Made by a program: the position numbers and the translations under genes. The notes under the pieces are model-generated. The model saw only the letters and a list, made by a program, of their open reading frames with translations, did no database searches and was not told the DNA's origin. A stretch of 64,000 nucleotides of DNA from Anaerotignum sp. MSJ-24 (GTDB lineage Bacteria > Bacillota > Clostridia > Lachnospirales > Anaerotignaceae): assembly GCF_018918145.1 (NCBI RefSeq), contig NZ_JAHLPX010000011.1, forward strand, positions 107,126 to 171,125. Reading direction: 5' to 3'. This document shows, piece after piece, positions 58,591 through 64,000 of the stretch (its first letter is position 1; every line of letters begins with the position of its first letter).

Positions 58591-58619
58591 TTAAAAACTA
58601 TCAGTGGAGGTGCATAAAG

Positions 58620-60050
58620 GTGCTGGAGGATGAAAAAAAGAAAAATGATCCGAATTCCGAAATTCCGGAAAGACCGGATTATGAAAAAGAACTGGAAGCA
58701 ATCATCAAAAGCAATTTATCCGATGATGAAATAAGAGAAAAACTCAGCGATTACCATGAAAACGATATTGCCGATGTTCTCGAGGATCTTACAGAGGAAG
58801 AAAGACAAAAGCTTTACAGAATACTTGGCGTTGAAAGCGTTTCGGAAATATTCGCATACCTTGAGGACGAGGTAGGAAAATATATAAACGAGCTCGATTC
58901 GGAAAAGGCGGCAGATATTATCGAATCAATGGACGCCGATGATGCTGTTGATATACTTGACGAACTGGAAGACGATAAGAGTGATGAGATTAAAAAGCTC
59001 ATGGATGAGGATGCAAGACAGGACATCGACCTTATCCTTTCTTATGATGATGACCAGATCGGTAGCCGAATGACAACGAATTTTATTGCTGTCAAAAAGA
59101 ATTCAACCGTAAGACAGGCAATGAAATCCCTTATTAATCAGGCGGCCGAAAATGATAATATATCAACGATTTATGTTGTAAACGATGATGATACGTTTTA
59201 TGGTGCGGTAGACCTTAAGGATTTGATTATAGCAAGAGATTATCAGGATTTTGAAACTCTTATCTCTACTTCATATCCTTATGTATATGCAGAAGAAAAA
59301 ACAGGCGAATGTATCGAAGAATTGAAGGACTATTCCGAGGACTCAATTCCCGTATTGAGTAACGATAATAAAATACTCGGTGTAATTACCGCTCAGGATC
59401 TCGTTGAAGCCGTTGACGAAGAAATGGGCGACGATTATGCTAAATTAGCCGGCTTGACCGCAGAGGAAGATTTAAACGAGCCTTTTAAGGACAGCGTGAA
59501 AAAACGTCTGCCTTGGCTGCTGCTTCTGCTTGTTCTCGGTTTGGTGGTATCATCGGTTGTAAGTATATTTGAAGGTGTTGTTCAGCAGATAACTCTCGTT
59601 GTTGCTTTCCAGTCACTTATACTTGACATGGCAGGTAATGTCGGAACACAGTCGCTGGCTGTTACTATCCGAGTTATTATGGACGAGGCACTTTCAAAAA
59701 AAGACGAACGCAAGCTTATATTCAAGGAAATGCGCGTCGGCTTTACAAACGGTATGATTTTAGGCGTGCTTGCTTTTGTGGCAATAGGAGTATATATACT
59801 TGTGTTCAAGGGAAAATCGGTTCCGTTCTCGTTCTCGGTATCGGGTTGTATAGGAATTTCACTTTTGTTCGCTATGGTTGTATCAAGCCTTGTCGGAACA
59901 GTTGTACCGCTGTTCTTTAAGAAAATAAACATCGACCCGGCGGTTGCTTCCGGTCCGCTTATCACAACGGTAAACGACCTTGTTGCGGTTGTATCCTATT
60001 ACGGAATAGTTTGGATACTTTTGATAAATATACTTCAGCTTGTTGAATAA
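58620..60050 (+). CDS. mgtE: magnesium transporter MgtE
   Basis: The 476-residue Mg2+ channel has an N-terminal superhelical domain (about 1-150, with acidic repeats such as LSDYHENDIADVLEDL and MDADDAVDILDEL). Two CBS domains follow (about 150-275), which gate the pore by sensing cytoplasmic Mg2+. Five membrane helices lie in 300-476, with the pore sequence GNVGTQSLAVTIR. Start is GTG with GGAGGTG upstream. It lies under a structured leader and 21 bases before the PhzF-fusion gene without a terminator, so both probably share one transcript. Confidence 0.96.
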   Translation: MLEDEKKKNDPNSEIPERPDYEKELEAIIKSNLSDDEIREKLSDYHENDIADVLEDLTEEERQKLYRILGVESVSEIFAYLEDEVGKYINELDSEKAADIIESMDADDAVDILDELEDDKSDEIKKLMDEDARQDIDLILSYDDDQIGSRMTTNFIAVKKNSTVRQAMKSLINQAAENDNISTIYVVNDDDTFYGAVDLKDLIIARDYQDFETLISTSYPYVYAEEKTGECIEELKDYSEDSIPVLSNDNKILGVITAQDLVEAVDEEMGDDYAKLAGLTAEEDLNEPFKDSVKKRLPWLLLLLVLGLVVSSVVSIFEGVVQQITLVVAFQSLILDMAGNVGTQSLAVTIRVIMDEALSKKDERKLIFKEMRVGFTNGMILGVLAFVAIGVYILVFKGKSVPFSFSVSGCIGISLLFAMVVSSLVGTVVPLFFKKINIDPAVASGPLITTVNDLVAVVSYYGIVWILLINILQLVE

Positions 60051-60071
60051 ATTTATTAAAGGAGAAATTAA

Positions 60072-61043
60072 ATGGCTAACAAATATGCAATGGTTAAATG
60101 CTATTTTGAGCATGGACTCTGGTCACCGAATCAGGTTTTGGACGCAGTTTCCAAAGGAATGATTACATCTGATGAATACAGAGCTATTACAGGAAAAGAT
60201 TTTGATGAGGAAACTCTTCTTAAAAAGAATATAGATGCAAAAAAATACAGAAAGCTTAAGCAGTATATCGTGCACACCTTTACAGACAGAATTTTCAGCG
60301 GAAATCCTGCCGCAGTCTGTGTTGTACAGGAGGAGCTTTCCGATGAGCTTATGCAGAAAATAACAATAGAAACAAGGCTGACAAATACATGCTTTGCGGT
60401 CAAAAAAGGCGAGCATTACAGCCTTAGACTTTTTACTCCCGGCGGTGAAACGGATATATGCGGTCATGCAACGCTTGCGGCGGCACATGTTGTTTTAAAT
60501 CTTTATGAGAAAAAGCGTGACAGCATTGACTTCGATACATTGAGCGGAGTTATTAATGTAGTTAAGAATGATAATGTTTATGAAATTGCACTGCCTGTAT
60601 ATGGATTTGAACGTATACCGGTTACCGACCTTATGGAAGAGGCATTCGGTGTAAGACCGATAGAGGCATATTGGGGCAAGGACATGCTTTGTGTGTTTGA
60701 AAATGAGCAGGCAATAGCAAAGATGAAACCGAAAGTAAAAAAGATGATGCAGCTTGACGGTACATTTATTAATGTAACGGCTAAAGCAGATTCGGATAAA
60801 TATGATTTTGTTTCAAGATGCTTTGCACCGAAGTTTAAAGTTGCGGAAGATCCCATAAGCGGAGCATCATACTGTCTTATGGCACCTTACTGGTTTGAAA
60901 AGCTTGGAAAAAATGTTCTTGCGGCAAAGCATGTTTCCAAAAGAGGCGGACTTGTGTACTGTAAAAATGTAACTCCCGGATATGTTACTGTTTGCGGCAA
61001 GGCTGTGCTGTATTCAGATGCAGATATATATATTGATATGTAA
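60072..61043 (+). CDS. PhzF-family protein with N-terminal XkdX-like domain
   Basis: The 323-residue product joins two modules. Residues 1-46 (YAMVKCYFEHGLWSPNQVLD, GMITSDEYRAITGKDF) match the small phage-tail-region XkdX family. Residues 65-323 are a PhzF-type isomerase with FTDRIFSGNPAAVCVV, LFTPGGETDICGHATLAAAHVV and DPISGASYCLMAPYW. In PhzF proteins a catalytic Glu stands in the SETxF motif; here the site reads TNTCF with Asn105, so the classic mechanism looks lost. The function is therefore unknown. ATG follows AAAGGAG, and the gene shares the mgtE transcript and its terminator. The frame is continuous, so the join is not an assembly frameshift. Confidence 0.85.
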   Translation: MANKYAMVKCYFEHGLWSPNQVLDAVSKGMITSDEYRAITGKDFDEETLLKKNIDAKKYRKLKQYIVHTFTDRIFSGNPAAVCVVQEELSDELMQKITIETRLTNTCFAVKKGEHYSLRLFTPGGETDICGHATLAAAHVVLNLYEKKRDSIDFDTLSGVINVVKNDNVYEIALPVYGFERIPVTDLMEEAFGVRPIEAYWGKDMLCVFENEQAIAKMKPKVKKMMQLDGTFINVTAKADSDKYDFVSRCFAPKFKVAEDPISGASYCLMAPYWFEKLGKNVLAAKHVSKRGGLVYCKNVTPGYVTVCGKAVLYSDADIYIDM

Positions 61044-61086
61044 TATAGTTCATTGACATTAAAATAATATTGTAATGTAATGATGT

Positions 61087-61117
61087 AAAACCTCTCTAAA
61101 AAACAGAGAGGTTTTTT
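61087..61117 (+). terminator. mgtE operon terminator
   Basis: AAAACCTCTC and GAGAGGTTTT form a perfect 10 bp stem around an A-rich loop, followed by more T. Confidence 0.9.
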
Positions 61118-61141
61118 GTTTGAATTTGTATTGTTTTTTTA

Positions 61142-61170
61142 TTGACAATCTTCGTTAATTAATATACAAT
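61142..61170 (+). promoter_or_regulatory. promoter of the 65-residue protein gene
   Basis: TTGACA and TACAAT stand 17 bases apart. The leader to the ATG is about 100 bases. Confidence 0.65.
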
Positions 61171-61276
61171 ATAATCAAGATAAGGAAAGAGGTAAAAGAA
61201 AATAAAAACCTCGGATTTATCAATAATTTTAAAAGTAAACATATAAATATAGTATAAGAATTGAGGGGGATTAATT

Positions 61277-61474
61277 ATGAAATGTGAAAAAATGTTTAAC
61301 AAAGCTTGTGAAGAAAATATGAAGGGTAACTACGATAAGGCATATAATTTATTCTCAGAGGTAGTTTATAACTATCCTGACACAATCTTTGCAATCTACG
61401 CTAATGCTGAAATGACAAGCTTAGCAGCAAGAAGTGCAGAATATTGCAACGTATCTCTTGAAGCTATTGCATAA
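61277..61474 (+). CDS. small helical protein (TPR-like), unknown function
   Basis: The 65-residue protein MKCEKMFNKACEENMKGNYD and onward fits one tetratricopeptide-like helix pair: MKGNYDKAYNLFSEVVYNYPD has the spacing of a TPR. A second helix with AEMTSLAARSAEYC follows. It has a strong TTGAGGGGGATT ribosome site and its own promoter. Codon choice here (AAC, GCT, CTT) resembles highly expressed genes. I cannot assign a role. The fluoride-controlled antiporter gene follows. Confidence 0.7.
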   Translation: MKCEKMFNKACEENMKGNYDKAYNLFSEVVYNYPDTIFAIYANAEMTSLAARSAEYCNVSLEAIA

Positions 61475-61521
61475 GTTCTGTTTTGCAGGCTTTAAATTAT
61501 CGGCAAAAATTTAAAGAATGG

Positions 61522-61550
61522 TTTACAAAGTGAATATCAGGTTGTATAAT
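61522..61550 (+). promoter_or_regulatory. promoter of the fluoride-controlled antiporter
   Basis: TTTACA and a perfect TATAAT are 17 bases apart. Transcription would begin about 6 to 8 bases later, exactly at the start of the aptamer. Confidence 0.75.
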
Positions 61551-61555
61551 ACCAA

Positions 61556-61613
61556 AAGGGAATGAAGTTCTCCCTTGGATTATCCTAAACCGCTTATTAA
61601 GCTGATGACTTCT
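61556..61613 (+). promoter_or_regulatory. fluoride riboswitch aptamer (crcB motif)
   Basis: The sequence follows the crcB consensus step by step. A first stem AGGGA/TCCCT encloses the loop ATGAAGTTC. Then come AAACC and a stem GCTT/AAGC, and finally TGATGACTTCT. The loop GAAGT (61564-61568) pairs with ACTTC (61608-61612) to make the pseudoknot. Fluoride bound by three Mg2+ is known to stabilise this fold. Confidence 0.88.
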
Positions 61614-61653
61614 GTGATTGAATTTATTATCGCAGAAAGCATCAGCTTTTTTG
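61599..61653 (+). terminator. expression platform terminator of the fluoride riboswitch
   Basis: AAGCTGATGACTTCTG (61599-61614) pairs with CAGAAAGCATCAGCTT (61633-61648), followed by a T run. The 5' strand contains the aptamer's 3' strand, so fluoride binding should block the terminator and turn the antiporter gene on. Confidence 0.85.
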
Positions 61654-61674
61654 CGTAAACAAGGAGGATTTTTT

Positions 61675-62880
61675 ATGATTGCATCACTTGCGTACATTTT
61701 TCTTTTTGGACTTCTTATGTCTGAGCTTTTTAAAAAGCTTAAACTCCCCGGCATTATCGGTATGCTGATAACAGGCATAGTTCTCGGACCTTATGTGCTT
61801 AATTTGTTGGATGGTTCGATATTATCAATATCGTCGGACCTGAGAAAAATTGCTTTGATAATAATATTGCTTAAAGCCGGTCTTTCGTTGAATATAGCCG
61901 ATCTTAAAAAGGTAGGGCGTCCGGCAATAATGATGTCCTGTGTTCCGGCGGCTTTTGAAATACTCGGATATATTGTTTTTGCACCAATGGTATTTGGCAT
62001 AACACGAACAGAGGCAGCTGTTATGGGCGCTGTTCTCGGAGCAGTTTCTCCGGCGGTTGTCGTACCGAGAATGGTCCATCTTATGGAAACCAGATACGGA
62101 ACAGAAAAAAGTATTCCCCAGTTAATTATGGCCGGCGCTTCCTGCGATGATATTTTTGTCATAGTTTTGTTTTCAACATTTACGGGAATGGCACAGAGTG
62201 GAAAAGCAGACTTAAGAGGACTTATTGATATTCCTGTGTCTATTGTGCTTGGAATTGCACTGGGAGCGGTTGTAGGTTTGGTTCTGAGCATATTCTTTGA
62301 AACAGCCTATAAAAATAAAAAGTACATACGCAACAGTGTTAAGCTGATAATAATACTCGGAATTTCATTTTTGCTTATAACGGTCGAAACGTGGCTTGAA
62401 AATATTATTTCCGTTTCGGGTCTTCTTGCGGTTGTAAGTATGGCATGTGTTTTGAAAATGAAAAGCAATGAGGTTGTTACCAAAAGACTTTCCGAAAAAT
62501 TCGGCAAGCTATGGATTGCGGCTGAAATAATGCTGTTTGTGCTTGTCGGAGCTGCGGTTGATATAAGCTATACAATGAATGCCGGTATTGCCGCAGTAGG
62601 AATGATATTTTTGGCACTCATTTTCCGCTCTGTCGGAGTGTGGCTTTGCCTTGTCGGAACAAAGCTGAATATTAAGGAAAGAATTTTTTGTGTGATAGCA
62701 TATCTTCCTAAAGCAACCGTACAGGCGGCTATAGGTTCTGTTCCTATGGCAATGGGACTTTCATGCGGACAGATAGTTCTTTCGGTCGCGGTTGTTGCCA
62801 TTCTTATAACGGCACCGCTCGGGGCAATAGGCATTGATTTTACATATAAAAGATTTTTGCGGAAGGAAAATAATATTTGA
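61675..62880 (+). CDS. cation:proton antiporter (CPA family), fluoride-responsive
   Basis: The 401-residue membrane protein has about 12 hydrophobic segments and the Na+/H+ exchanger features LKLPGIIGMLITGIVLGPYVL, GAVLGAVSPAVVVPRMV and AGASCDDIFVIVLFS with the paired acid motif. It starts at ATG 61675 after AAGGAGG, just behind a fluoride riboswitch with overlapping terminator. Antiporters of this family are among the genes known to be under fluoride riboswitches, and it probably helps to cope with fluoride or the linked pH stress. No crcB (Fluc) or ClC-F gene is in the window. Confidence 0.9.
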   Translation: MIASLAYIFLFGLLMSELFKKLKLPGIIGMLITGIVLGPYVLNLLDGSILSISSDLRKIALIIILLKAGLSLNIADLKKVGRPAIMMSCVPAAFEILGYIVFAPMVFGITRTEAAVMGAVLGAVSPAVVVPRMVHLMETRYGTEKSIPQLIMAGASCDDIFVIVLFSTFTGMAQSGKADLRGLIDIPVSIVLGIALGAVVGLVLSIFFETAYKNKKYIRNSVKLIIILGISFLLITVETWLENIISVSGLLAVVSMACVLKMKSNEVVTKRLSEKFGKLWIAAEIMLFVLVGAAVDISYTMNAGIAAVGMIFLALIFRSVGVWLCLVGTKLNIKERIFCVIAYLPKATVQAAIGSVPMAMGLSCGQIVLSVAVVAILITAPLGAIGIDFTYKRFLRKENNI

Positions 62881-62938
62881 TTGAAAAAATAAAATGTGAT
62901 GATTATAATAAGAATATATTGCGATGGGAGGTATTCAT

Positions 62939-63673
62939 ATGAATAATGAAATAGCTGAATTGAAACAAATTATAGAAGACAGCGATAATATTGTTTTCTT
63001 CGGAGGAGCCGGCGTTTCTACCGAAAGCAATATACCGGATTTCAGAAGTGAAAACGGTATATATAATGCGGTAAATCAGTATGGATACCCACCGGAAACA
63101 ATGCTTAGTCATACATTTTTTAAGATACATCCTGATATATTTTTTGATTATCTCAGGAAAACATTGATATATCCTGATGCAAAGCCGAACAATGCACATA
63201 TCGGTCTTGCCAAGCTTGAAAAGATGGGAAAGCTTAAGGCTGTTGTAACACAGAACATAGATAATCTTCATCAGATGGCCGGAAGCAAAACTGTTTATGA
63301 GCTTCACGGAACACTTTACAGAAATTACTGTGTAAAGTGCCATAAGCAGTTTGATATTGATTATATAATGAACAGCGAAGGAATACCTCATTGCGATAAA
63401 TGCGGAGGAATAGTAAGACCTGATGTAGTTCTTTATGAAGAAGGACTTGATGACACAACTGTTTATAATGCGGTAAATGCAATCAGAAAAGCAGATGTGC
63501 TCATTGTCGGAGGAACATCGCTCAATGTTTATCCGGCTGCCGGACTTATAGATTATTACAGAGGCAATAAGCTTGTTCTTATAAATAAGAGTACAACACC
63601 ATATGACAGAAGAGCTAATCTGATAATAAGAGAAAATATCGGACAGGTGTTTAAAGAAGTGCTGGATTTATAA
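62939..63673 (+). CDS. cobB: NAD-dependent protein deacylase (sirtuin)
   Basis: The 244-residue enzyme removes acyl groups from lysines with NAD+. Motifs in order are GAGVSTESNIPDFRS (NAD binding), TQNIDNLHQMAG, catalytic His in ELHGT, a zinc site of four Cys (CVKC and CDKC), RPDVVLYEE and GTSLNVYPAAGLI. ATG at 62939 has GGGAGG upstream; the earlier in-frame start at 62924 overlaps that site. It stands alone before the rRNA operon. Confidence 0.95.
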   Translation: MNNEIAELKQIIEDSDNIVFFGGAGVSTESNIPDFRSENGIYNAVNQYGYPPETMLSHTFFKIHPDIFFDYLRKTLIYPDAKPNNAHIGLAKLEKMGKLKAVVTQNIDNLHQMAGSKTVYELHGTLYRNYCVKCHKQFDIDYIMNSEGIPHCDKCGGIVRPDVVLYEEGLDDTTVYNAVNAIRKADVLIVGGTSLNVYPAAGLIDYYRGNKLVLINKSTTPYDRRANLIIRENIGQVFKEVLDL

Positions 63674-63721
63674 TGATATTAAGGGAAGAAATAAAATATT
63701 TAAAAAAGTTTTAAAAAATGC

Positions 63722-63750
63722 TTGACAAATAGTATACCCTTTGATAAAAT
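63722..63750 (+). promoter_or_regulatory. rRNA operon promoter
   Basis: A consensus TTGACA and TAAAAT are 17 bases apart, with a long A/T tract directly upstream, like an UP element. The transcribed leader of about 130 bases includes a GTCAG/CTGAC hairpin (63865-63880) just before the 16S start. Confidence 0.85.
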
Positions 63751-63889
63751 CAATAATGCACTGTGAACTTTGAAAATTAAACAGCGTATAAAAATTAAAC
63801 CCAAGTCAATAACGAGTTTATTGAGATTGAGATAAACTACCAAGTAATAAATGGAAACAAAAAAGTCAGAGTTAACTGACAAAGGATTT

Positions 63890-64000
<111 letters not shown>

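Larger units (their letters stand above)
58054..58619 (+). other. mgtE upstream region
   Basis: The first 230 bases are AT-rich, and I see nothing in them. After the promoter at 58290-58319, the rest is the structured mgtE leader described separately. Confidence 0.6.

Overview
The window is a 64 kb stretch of a low-GC, anaerobic Firmicutes (Bacillota, class Clostridia) chromosome, most likely from the Lachnospirales. The reasons are the complete str/S10/spc/alpha ribosomal gene order with truA-rplM-rpsI, an ECF-transporter core beside it, the short zinc-type S14, rubrerythrin, SLH-domain surface proteins, and a ribosomal protein L17 with the long internal insertion seen in Lachnospiraceae. 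The last 111 bases are the start of a 16S rRNA gene, so the window ends at an rRNA operon.

Layout. 1-6 kb: the 3' end of an isocitrate/isopropylmalate-type dehydrogenase, wecB, folA, then the rpsF-ssb-rpsR operon. Next come a reverse-strand HepT/MntA toxin-antitoxin pair whose antitoxin gene carries an apparent frameshift, a rubrerythrin and an FAH-family hydrolase. 6-14 kb: rpoB-rpoC with a 476 bp upstream region but without the usual rplKAJL genes in front. 14-17.7 kb: a small secreted protein flanked by palindromic repeat clusters, then a reverse operon of threonine ammonia-lyase and a dicarboxylate/amino acid symporter. 18-23 kb: the str operon rpsL-rpsG-fusA-tuf.

23-34.4 kb: an accessory block lying between tuf and rpsJ. 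It holds an HxlR regulator, a flavin-binding protein, a histidine kinase with its LytTR response regulator, a divergent LytTR regulator whose receiver has lost the phospho-acceptor aspartate, a 1792-residue repeat-rich secreted protein, and two small SLH-domain proteins. A direct repeat between the two divergent LytTR promoters looks like a shared operator. I consider this block the best candidate for an undescribed surface-regulation system.

34.6-51 kb: the S10-spc-alpha cluster from rpsJ to rplQ, including rpmD and rpmJ (too short for many gene finders), secY, adk, map, a KOW-domain protein and infA. A terminator and a fresh promoter lie between rpmJ and rpsM. 51-55.4 kb: ecfA1-ecfA2-ecfT-truA and rplM-rpsI. 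55.4-58 kb: an ECF-type sigma factor with its anti-sigma protein and a convergent unknown membrane-anchored protein.

58-64 kb: mgtE behind a structured leader (M-box-like, also containing a Cys-rich short ORF), followed in the same operon by a PhzF-family protein fused to a phage XkdX-like domain. Then come a small helical protein, a cation:proton antiporter under a clear fluoride riboswitch with an overlapping terminator, a sirtuin deacylase, and the rRNA promoter and 16S start. Ion homeostasis (Mg2+, F-/cation) is a shared theme of this last segment. All domain assignments are by eye from motifs; no database search was run.
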